Assembly (NCBI RefSeq): GCF_004123805.1
Contig: NZ_RWJX01000027.1
Coordinates: 1-51,028 of the forward strand
Direction: 5' to 3'
From: Cellulomonas endophytica
GTDB lineage: Bacteria > Actinomycetota > Actinomycetes > Actinomycetales > Cellulomonadaceae
DNA: 51,028 nt
Position numbers and translations under genes: made by a program. The notes below the pieces were generated by a model that was given only the letters and a program-made list of their open reading frames with translations, searched no databases and had not been told where the DNA came from. Below, piece by piece: positions 42,076 to 51,028 of this stretch (the first letter of the stretch is position 1; the number at the start of each line of letters is the position of its first letter).

Positions 42076-42443
42076 TGACGGGTGGACAGCAGCCCTGCCT
42101 GGCGCCGGGCCAGGAGGAGCAGACCGACGGGCATCGGCGCGGGCAGCACCGGCCGATCATGCCCAGCCCGCGACGACGCCGGGACGCGCCCCGAGAGATC
42201 TGTGGACAGGGTGACCGGTGCCGACCCGACCGGGGAGCGCGAGGGCCGCCGAGGACCGCTGCACGAGGCCGCCATCCGGCGCGCCCGGACGACCCCGGAG
42301 GAGCCAGATGACGGCGCCGACCGCGAGCTCGTGGCATGTCCCCACGCGCCGCCGCCCTCCGGCCGTTTGCCGGAGCGGGTCCGGCCGTCGGAGGGCGGCG
42401 TGGCGGGGGCCGTGCGGGTCGGGGACCCGGGACGAGGGCCCGG
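42076..42443. other. 368-bp intergenic region
   Basis: Between the start of the hypothetical gene and the stop of glyS, both minus strand. Apart from the hairpin at 42350-42400 nothing recognisable is seen. Confidence 0.5.
42350..42400 (-). terminator. hairpin after glyS
   Basis: Perfect 12-bp arms CGCCGCCCTCCG and CGGAGGGCGGCG around a 27-nt loop, 43 bases beyond the glyS stop; no T-tract. Confidence 0.4.
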
Positions 42444-43829
42444 TCAGCAGCCGATGAGGCGCTGGGCCAGGTAGCTCGTGACCTGGTCGAGGGCGACGCG
42501 CTGCTGCGACATGTCGTCGCGGTGGCGGATCGTCACGGCCTGGTCCTCCAGGGTGTCGAAGTCGACCGTGATGCAGAACGGCGTGCCGATCTCGTCCTGG
42601 CGGCGGTAGCGGCGGCCGATGGCGCCGGCGTCGTCGAAGTCGACGTTCCACGAGCGGCGCAGCTCGGCCGCCAGGTCGCGGGCCTTCGGCGAGAGCTGCT
42701 CGTTGCGCGACAGGGGCAGCACCGCGGCCTTCACCGGCGACAGGCGCGGGTCGAGCTTGAGCACGACGCGGGTGTCGACGCCGCCCTTCGTGTTCGGCGC
42801 CTCGTCCTCGGCGTACGCCTCGACGAGGAACGCCATGAGCGAGCGGGTCAGGCCGGCCGCGGGCTCGATGACGTACGGGGTGTAGCGCTCGCCCTTGCCC
42901 TGGTCGAAGAACGACAGGTCCTGGCCCGAGTGCTCCGAGTGCGTCGACAGGTCGAAGTCCGTGCGGTTGGCGATGCCCTCGAGCTCGCCCCACTCCGAGC
43001 CCGTGAAGCCGAAGCGGTACTCGATGTCGACGGTGCGCTTCGAGTAGTGGGAGAGCTTCTCCTTCGGGTGCTCGAAGTGCCGCAGGTTGTCCTGCGCGAT
43101 GCCCAGGCCCGTGTACCACTCGGTCCGGGCGTCGATCCAGTACTGGTGCCACTCCTCGTCCGTGCCGGGCACGACGAAGAACTCCATCTCCATCTGCTCG
43201 AACTCGCGGGTGCGGAAGATGAAGTTGCCGGGCGTGATCTCGTTGCGGAACGACTTGCCGATCTGGCCGATGCCGAACGGCGGCTTCATGCGCGCGGCGG
43301 TGTAGACGTTCTTGAAGTTCACGAAGATGCCCTGCGCCGTCTCGGGCCGCAGGTAGTGCAGGCCGGACTCGTCCTCGACGGGGCCGAGGTAGGTCTTCAG
43401 CATCATGTTGAAGTCGCGGGGCTCGGTCCACTGGCCGCGGGTGCCGCAGTTGGGGCAGGGCAGCCCGGCGAGGCCGCCCTCGGCCTCGTGGCCCTTGCGC
43501 TCGGCGTACTCCTCGAGCAGCTGGTCCTCGCGGAAGCGCTTGTGGCAGGACAGGCACTCCGTCAGCGGGTCGGTGAAGACGCCGACGTGGCCCGAGGCCA
43601 CCCACACCTGGCGCGGCAGGATGACCGAGGAGTCGAGGCCGACGATGTCGTCGCGGCTCGTCACCATCGCCCGCCACCACTGGCGCTTGATGTTCTCCTT
43701 CAGCTCCACGCCGAGGGGCCCGTAGTCCCACGCGGAGCGGGTGCCGCCGTAGATCTCGCCGCTGGGGAAGACGAACCCCCGCCGCTTGGCGAGGGAGACG
43801 ACGTTGTCCAGACGGGACGGGGCAGCCAC
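42444..43829 (-). CDS. glyS: glycyl-tRNA synthetase (dimeric class II)
   Basis: 461 residues, GTG start. Class II motif 2 as [20 protein letters not shown] and motif 3 as [14 protein letters not shown]; the glycine-specific N-terminal segment ([21 protein letters not shown]) and two zinc-binding CxxC pairs ([13 protein letters not shown]) are present; the C-terminal anticodon-binding domain starts near 350. It charges tRNA-Gly. The divergent DedA gene shares its upstream region. No T-box leader was found. Confidence 0.97.
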   Translation of the reverse strand: MAAPSRLDNVVSLAKRRGFVFPSGEIYGGTRSAWDYGPLGVELKENIKRQWWRAMVTSRDDIVGLDSSVILPRQVWVASGHVGVFTDPLTECLSCHKRFREDQLLEEYAERKGHEAEGGLAGLPCPNCGTRGQWTEPRDFNMMLKTYLGPVEDESGLHYLRPETAQGIFVNFKNVYTAARMKPPFGIGQIGKSFRNEITPGNFIFRTREFEQMEMEFFVVPGTDEEWHQYWIDARTEWYTGLGIAQDNLRHFEHPKEKLSHYSKRTVDIEYRFGFTGSEWGELEGIANRTDFDLSTHSEHSGQDLSFFDQGKGERYTPYVIEPAAGLTRSLMAFLVEAYAEDEAPNTKGGVDTRVVLKLDPRLSPVKAAVLPLSRNEQLSPKARDLAAELRRSWNVDFDDAGAIGRRYRRQDEIGTPFCITVDFDTLEDQAVTIRHRDDMSQQRVALDQVTSYLAQRLIGC

Positions 43830-44019
43830 GATTCAACGCTCCTGGGATCGACAGGCTCCGCGGCTGGAGGTCGCGGAGCGGTTCGCGACCAGCCTAGCGG
43901 CGGGCCGGGGGGCCGCCGTCGCGCCCGCGGCGGTGCGGAGGCGGCGCGGGCCGTCGAGACCGTGCCGGGCCGTGCCGGACGGGGCGGGGCGGTCCCGGGC
44001 GGTTGCCTACGATCGTCGG

Positions 44020-44598
44020 GTGGAGGACGCGGCGGCCGCCTACGGGCTCGAGGGCTGGCCCGTCGTCGCCGTGGTGCTGCTGCTGTTCGCCGGGGCGCTG
44101 CTGCGCTCGCACGCGATCTACTGGCTCGGCCGGGCCGTCACGCGCGGCGCCGAGCACGCCCGGGACGCGCAGCGCCGCTCCGACGCGACCGGCCCGGCGT
44201 GGTGGCACGGCGCGGTGGGGCGGGCCGACGCCTGGACGCGGTCGGCGGCCGTGGCGCGGGGCGTCCGGCTCGTGCGCCGCTGGGGTGCTCCGGTGGTGGC
44301 CGTCGCCTACCTCACCGTGGGGGTGCAGTCGGCGGTCTTCGCGGCGGCCGGCGTCGTGCGCCTGCCGTACGCACGCTTCACGGTCGCGTCCGTGCCGGGC
44401 TCCGCCGCGTGGGCCGTGGTCTGGTCCACCGTCGGGCTGGGCGCGTGGTGGGCCGCCGTCGCGCTGGCCGCCCGCTCGCCCTGGGCGCTCGTCGGGGCCC
44501 TGCTCCTCGTCGCCGGGGTGGTGGTCGTCCTCAGGCGCCGTCGGGCTGCGAGAGGCAGAACTGGTTCCCCTGCGGGTCGGCCAGCACGCTCCAGGTGA
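44020..44598 (+). CDS. DedA/VTT-domain-like membrane protein
   Basis: 192 residues from GTG 44020; a TACGAT hexamer (44008-44013) ends six bases before it, so the gene is probably leaderless. Hydrophobic segments at about 12-31, 85-112, 122-140 and 148-168; the segment RRWGAPVVAVAYLTVGVQSAVFAAAGVVRLPYARF matches the DedA/SNARE-associated VTT domain with its re-entrant loop. DedA proteins influence membrane lipid transport and envelope homeostasis. The C terminus is Arg-rich and overlaps the convergent VOC gene by 68 bp. Confidence 0.75.
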   Translation: MEDAAAAYGLEGWPVVAVVLLLFAGALLRSHAIYWLGRAVTRGAEHARDAQRRSDATGPAWWHGAVGRADAWTRSAAVARGVRLVRRWGAPVVAVAYLTVGVQSAVFAAAGVVRLPYARFTVASVPGSAAWAVVWSTVGLGAWWAAVALAARSPWALVGALLLVAGVVVVLRRRRAARGRTGSPAGRPARSR

Positions 44599-44917
44599 AG
44601 CCCGGCAGGGCGTGCTCCCCGACGAGGGTGGCGCCCGCCTCCTGGAGCCGGCGCGACCAGCCGAGCCGGTCGTCGGCGCCGAGGTCCAGGTGCACCCGGT
44701 TCTTGCCGGGGGTGGGGTCGTCGACCCGCTGGAAGCCCAGGACCGGCAGCGCCGCGCGCCGTCCGGGCACGACCATGACGAACGCGCCCCCGTGCTCGTC
44801 GCGGACGGTGCCACCCGTCACGCCGGCCCACCAGCGCGCGAGGGGCACGGGGTCCGCGCTGTCGACCGTCACCATGCCCAGGGACAGGCCCGCCGCCGGG
44901 CCGGAGGAGTGGCTCAC
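44531..44917 (-). CDS. VOC-family (glyoxalase/bleomycin-resistance fold) protein
   Basis: 128 residues; GTG start overlapping the uppS stop (GTGA). beta-alpha-beta-beta-beta fold with [45 protein letters not shown] and [16 protein letters not shown], the last carrying the usual metal-ligand Glu position as Gln or Asn, so it may be a non-catalytic or substrate-binding member. Co-translated with uppS, although no functional link is known. Confidence 0.85.
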   Translation of the reverse strand: MSHSSGPAAGLSLGMVTVDSADPVPLARWWAGVTGGTVRDEHGGAFVMVVPGRRAALPVLGFQRVDDPTPGKNRVHLDLGADDRLGWSRRLQEAGATLVGEHALPGFTWSVLADPQGNQFCLSQPDGA

Positions 44918-45837
44918 GGGCCGACCGTAGCGGTCGGGGAGCCGCCGGCGGCGGACGTCGACGCGTCGCGCGCGGGCTCGGGCGCCGCGGCCGGGGCCGC
45001 GTCCTCCACGGCGTCCACGGCGTCCACGGCGTCCACGGCGCGGCCGTAGCGGCGGTCGCGGCGGGCGTACGTCTCCACCGCGCGCCACAGGTGCCGGCGG
45101 TCCACGTCCGGCCACGGCTCGTCGAGGAAGACGAGCTCGGCGTACGCCGCCTGCCAGATGAGGAAGTTCGACGTGCGCTGCTCGCCGGAGGACCGCACGA
45201 AGAGGTCGACGTCGGGCAGGTCCGGCTCGTCGAGGAACCGGGCGAAGAGCTTCTCGTCGACCCGGTCCGGGCGCAGGCGGCCCGCGGCGACCTCCTCCGC
45301 GATGGCCCGGGCGGCGTCCGCCACCTCCGCACGACCGCCGTAGTTGACGCACATCGTCAGGGTGCAGACCGTGTTGTCCCGGGTCTGCGCCTCCGCGGTC
45401 TCGAGCTCGCTGATGACCGACCGCCACAGGCGCGGGCGCCGGCCGGCCCACCGCACCCGCACGCCCCAGGAGTCCATGAGGTCCCGGCGGCGGCGCAGCA
45501 CGTCCCGGTTGAAGCCCATGAGGAAGCGCACCTCCTCCGGCGAGCGCGACCAGTTCTCCGTCGAGAAGGCGTAGGCCGAGACGTGCTGGACGCCGACCTC
45601 GATGGCGCCGGCGACCACGTCGAGGAGCGAGGCCTCCCCCGCCGCGTGCCCGGCGGTCCGGGGCAGTCCGCGGGCGTTGGCCCAGCGCCCGTTCCCGTCC
45701 ATGACGACCGCGACGTGGCGCGGCACGAGCTCGCGCGGGAGGACGGGGGCGCGCTCGCCGCTGGGGTGCGGCGGCGGCGGGACGGGCACCCGCGGGGCGG
45801 CGGGCGGGGCGGGGTCCTCGCGGCGGCGGCGGACCAT
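44914..45837 (-). CDS. uppS: isoprenyl transferase (undecaprenyl/decaprenyl diphosphate synthase)
   Basis: 307 residues; the ATG shares a base with the recO stop (TGATG). After a Pro-rich N terminus the cis-prenyltransferase signature is [16 protein letters not shown] (catalytic Asp near 50), then [14 protein letters not shown], and [21 protein letters not shown] with the diphosphate-binding Arg and Glu residues. It makes the lipid carrier for peptidoglycan and other polymers. The tail is unusual: [11 protein letters not shown] followed by an Ala/Pro/Ser-rich stretch, encoded in part by a 9-bp tandem repeat. Confidence 0.96.
   Translation of the reverse strand: MVRRRREDPAPPAAPRVPVPPPPHPSGERAPVLPRELVPRHVAVVMDGNGRWANARGLPRTAGHAAGEASLLDVVAGAIEVGVQHVSAYAFSTENWSRSPEEVRFLMGFNRDVLRRRRDLMDSWGVRVRWAGRRPRLWRSVISELETAEAQTRDNTVCTLTMCVNYGGRAEVADAARAIAEEVAAGRLRPDRVDEKLFARFLDEPDLPDVDLFVRSSGEQRTSNFLIWQAAYAELVFLDEPWPDVDRRHLWRAVETYARRDRRYGRAVDAVDAVDAVEDAAPAAAPEPARDASTSAAGGSPTATVGP
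45005..45040. repeat. four tandem copies of a 9-bp unit in the uppS 3' end
   Basis: TCCACGGCG repeated four times exactly, encoding the AVD repeats of the UppS tail on the minus strand. Copy changes would keep the frame. Confidence 0.9.
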
Positions 45838-46568
45838 CAGACGCGCTCCACCATCGGCAGCGAGCGCAGGGAGCGCTCGAGGTGGAACTGGCAGAACGCC
45901 GCGACGAGGCCGTCGGCCTCCCCGCGGTGGCGCTCGGCGCTGCCGTCGGCGACCTCCCAGTCCCCCTCGAGGAGCGCGGCGAGGAGGGTGAACGTCTCCG
46001 GCGCGGGGGCGGCCGAGCCCGGCGGGCGGCAGACGGGGCAGACCGCCCCGCCCGACGCGACCGCGAAGGCCGCGTGGGGCCCCGGCGTGCCGCAGCGCGC
46101 GCACTCGGTGAAGCTCGGCGCCCAGCCCGCGACCGCCGTGGCGCGCAGGAGGTAGGAGTTGAGGACGAGGCCGGGGGCGTGGGCGCGGGCGGCCAGGGCG
46201 CGCAGGGCGCCGGCGAGCAGCCGGTACTGCTGCACGGCGGGCTCGCGCTCGTCGGCGACGAGGCGCTCGGCGGTCTCGAGCATCACGGTGCCGACCGTGT
46301 ACAGCGCGTAGTCCGGGGCGATCGCCCGGGCGGAGGCGTCGAGGGTCTCCGCCTGCGTCACCACGTCGAGGTTCCGGCCGGTGCTCAGCTGCAGGTCCAC
46401 GCGCTGGAAGGGCTCGAGGCGGGACCCGAACCGCGACCCCGTGCGGCGCACGCCCTTGACGACCGCGCGCACCTTGCCGTGCTCGCGGCTCAGCAGGGTG
46501 ACGATGCGGTCGGCCTCGCCCAGGGAGTGGGTGCGCAGGACGATCGCCTCGTCGCGGTACAGGCTCAC
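45837..46568 (-). CDS. recO: DNA repair protein RecO
   Basis: 243 residues, GTG start. OB-fold N terminus ([23 protein letters not shown]), central helical part and the zinc site CARCGTPGP...CPVC in the C-terminal third. RecO loads RecA with RecF/RecR in gap repair. It begins the recO-uppS(-VOC) operon with a one-base overlap. Confidence 0.96.
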   Translation of the reverse strand: MSLYRDEAIVLRTHSLGEADRIVTLLSREHGKVRAVVKGVRRTGSRFGSRLEPFQRVDLQLSTGRNLDVVTQAETLDASARAIAPDYALYTVGTVMLETAERLVADEREPAVQQYRLLAGALRALAARAHAPGLVLNSYLLRATAVAGWAPSFTECARCGTPGPHAAFAVASGGAVCPVCRPPGSAAPAPETFTLLAALLEGDWEVADGSAERHRGEADGLVAAFCQFHLERSLRSLPMVERV

Positions 46569-46596
46569 GGGGCCATCATCCCCCGCCGGCGGCCGC

Positions 46597-48192
46597 TCAG
46601 CCGCCGACGCCGGCGCGGGTGACCTGCGTGTCGCGCCCCGCCCGCTTCGCCTCGAGCACCGCGCCGCTGAGCTCGGCGAGCAGCGCGTCGCCGTCCGTGC
46701 TCACGGCGGCTCCCACGGAGATCGTCACCCGCAGGCCGGGGTGCACGGCCTCCCACGGCACGGCGCGGACCCGGGCGACGAGCTCCGCGGCCCGCGCGTC
46801 GAGGTCGGGCACGGCGTCCGGGGCGGCACCGGGGGTGGCGTCGAGCAGGACGACGAACTCGTCGCCGCCGTAGCGGGCCACGAGGTCGCCCACCCGCACG
46901 GACGAGCGCAGCTCCTCGGCGAGCCGGACGAGCACGTCGTCGCCCACCACGTGGGAGAAGGTCTCGTTGACCTCCTTGAAGCGGTCCACGTCGACGAAGA
47001 GCGCCGCGACGGGCCCCGGCGCCCGGTCGAGGAAGGACTGGATGGCCCGGCGGTTGCCGACCCCGGTGAGGCCGTCGAGCACGGACAGCTCCGCCACCCG
47101 GCGCGACTCCACCTGCAGCTCGTGGATCTGCACCTGCGCGAGCATCGCCGCGAAGCGCTCGGACCGCTCCGCCCACAGCAGGTCCTGCGCGCGGCGGAAC
47201 ATGCGCGCCGCGTGCTCGACCGCCGGGTGGTCGCCGTGGCGGCGCAGCGCGACGGCCAGCAGCGCGTCGTCGGCGACCGTCGACCACACGTCGCGCAGGC
47301 CCGTCTCGGCCTCCGCGCGCAGGGCGTGCAGGTGCACCTCCGACTCCTCGAGACGGCCGAGCGCGAGCAGGGCCAGCGCGCGGGTGGCGGTGGCGACGAA
47401 CCACTCGGGCCGCCCGCGGCGCCGCTCGACCTGCGCGCGCAGGGACTCCACGTGCCGCAGGGCGGTGACCGGCTCTCCCAGCGCCAGCTCGACCCACGCC
47501 AGCCCCACCTGGGCGAACGTCCACGCGCCGGACGCGGGGGCCCGCCGGGTCAGCCGCTGCAGGTGCAGGGCCTGCGAGGCCATGCGCTCCAGCACGCGCG
47601 CCGCCTCCTCGTGCCGGCCGATGAGCTGCAGGCCCGCCGCCCACTCGACGAGCGTGCGCAGGCCCTCGACGAGCACCCCGGGCGCCGCGCCGTCCCCGAT
47701 GAGGGGCGCCGCCTGCCGGATGACCGCGTCCGCCTGCTCGTACAGCTCGACGGTCCGCAGCGCCTCGGCCAGCAGCACGGCGGCCGACGTCTGGTTGTAG
47801 CGGCGGCCGTCGGGCACGCCGGTGAGCACCCAGGCGCGGGCGACGAGCTCCAGCACCTCGTGGTGCCGGCCCTCGCGGCGGGTCGCCAGGGCGCGGAGCA
47901 TGACCGCCTTGGCGCGCCAGTACGGCTCGGGGTCCCCCGCCGAGCGCCGCTCCAGCTCGAGCGCCCACTGCAGCGCCGGCTCGGCCTGCCCGACGGCGAA
48001 CAGCGCCCGCCCGCCGATGAAGAGGAAGAACCGGGCCGAGCGGTCGTCGCCGGCCGCGTCGGCGAGGGCGACCCCGGCGGCGGCCCGCTCGGCCGCGCGC
48101 CAGGGGTCGCCGTCGACGAACTCCCCGTGCGCCACGTCCGTGAGCGCGTCCAGCACGCCGAACTCGCCCACGGGGACGGGCAGGCGCTCCAC
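46597..48192 (-). CDS. GGDEF diguanylate cyclase with TPR-like helical sensor region
   Basis: 531 residues. Start chosen at GTG 48192 because GGAGGAA sits six bases upstream; a GTG five codons earlier lacks a site. Residues 1 to about 355 are helical repeats of TPR character ([50 protein letters not shown]), with no TM helix. The GGDEF domain (about 365-520) has [28 protein letters not shown] and a canonical GGDEF in [12 protein letters not shown], preceded at the right distance by RVGD, the RxxD inhibitory site, so product inhibition is likely. A cytosolic, protein-interaction-controlled c-di-GMP synthase. Confidence 0.88.
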   Translation of the reverse strand: MERLPVPVGEFGVLDALTDVAHGEFVDGDPWRAAERAAAGVALADAAGDDRSARFFLFIGGRALFAVGQAEPALQWALELERRSAGDPEPYWRAKAVMLRALATRREGRHHEVLELVARAWVLTGVPDGRRYNQTSAAVLLAEALRTVELYEQADAVIRQAAPLIGDGAAPGVLVEGLRTLVEWAAGLQLIGRHEEAARVLERMASQALHLQRLTRRAPASGAWTFAQVGLAWVELALGEPVTALRHVESLRAQVERRRGRPEWFVATATRALALLALGRLEESEVHLHALRAEAETGLRDVWSTVADDALLAVALRRHGDHPAVEHAARMFRRAQDLLWAERSERFAAMLAQVQIHELQVESRRVAELSVLDGLTGVGNRRAIQSFLDRAPGPVAALFVDVDRFKEVNETFSHVVGDDVLVRLAEELRSSVRVGDLVARYGGDEFVVLLDATPGAAPDAVPDLDARAAELVARVRAVPWEAVHPGLRVTISVGAAVSTDGDALLAELSGAVLEAKRAGRDTQVTRAGVGG

Positions 48193-48245
48193 GGCGGGTT
48201 CCTCCACGGGACGGGGACACCCGACCGTACCGTGGCGTACGCGCT

Positions 48246-48278
48246 CGTGCGGGCCGGGCCGGGGCGCCGGCCCGCACG
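48246..48278 (-). terminator. terminator hairpin of leuA
   Basis: Perfect 11-bp stem (CGTGCGGGCCG / CGGCCCGCACG) with an 11-nt loop, nine bases beyond the leuA stop codon. Confidence 0.65.
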
Positions 48279-48287
48279 CGACGGGCG

Positions 48288-51028
<2,741 letters not shown>

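Noticed and set aside
43830..44019. Possible T-box riboswitch upstream of glyS
   Set aside because: No T-box sequence, specifier loop or antiterminator fold could be recognised in the 190-bp gap.

Overview
The window is about 51 kb of very GC-rich DNA (by eye roughly 75 % G+C) with frequent GTG starts, 4-bp GTGA/ATGA stop-start overlaps and several apparently leaderless genes. With the gene content (RhaEW fusion, LutABC, malEFG without malK, MalR/Reg1-like LacI regulators, the order recO-uppS-glyS-dus-dgt-dnaG) this points to an Actinomycetota chromosome, probably a soil or plant-litter saprophyte of the Micrococcales/Kineosporiales type. The genus cannot be fixed from sequence alone. No transposase, integrase, phage gene or CRISPR array is visible.

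Layout. 1-3.1 kb: the end of a WD40-repeat gene, then a three-gene minus-strand operon (one-TM membrane protein, SAM methyltransferase, PGM1-like ATP-grasp ligase) joined by two GTGA overlaps; it is the least explained unit here. 3.5-7.8 kb: a secreted GH5 glycanase with ricin-type lectin domain, divergent from a LacI regulator with two 14-bp operators between them, then a small membrane protein and a GGDEF protein. 7.8-9.6 kb: a divergent glucose-6-phosphate dehydrogenase and tRNA-Asn. 9.6-19.6 kb: an L-rhamnose-to-pyruvate operon (rhaI, rhaEW, rhaB, lutA, lutB, lutC) with a LacI-type regulator upstream and, between regulator and operon, a promoter/operator pair and a dense field of repeats. 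19.8-24.2 kb: a transglutaminase-like protein, dnaG and dgt. 24.2-36.2 kb: an alpha-glucan utilisation island: malEFG, two GH13 enzymes, two paralogous MalR-like regulators and an alpha-glucosidase. 36.2-39.7 kb: ArsB/SLC13-like permease, catalase and a Fur-family regulator with a perfect inverted-repeat operator. 39.7-51 kb: dus, a nuclease-fold hypothetical, glyS, a DedA-like protein, a VOC protein, uppS, recO, a TPR-like/GGDEF protein, leuA with a leucine leader peptide, and the C-terminal part of an FHA protein.

How it fits together. Rhamnose is isomerised, phosphorylated and split to dihydroxyacetone phosphate and lactaldehyde; the dehydrogenase half of RhaEW makes lactate and LutABC oxidises it to pyruvate, so one transcript encodes the whole route except uptake. 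The mal island imports maltodextrins and degrades them in the cytoplasm, with MalR-like repressors next to both arms; no MalK ATPase is present, so a shared ATPase (MsiK-type) must be supplied elsewhere. The mal, permease and catalase genes lie inside a block of housekeeping genes (dnaG, dgt | dus, glyS, uppS, recO, leuA) that are usually close together in Actinobacteria, suggesting an insertion of about 15 kb.
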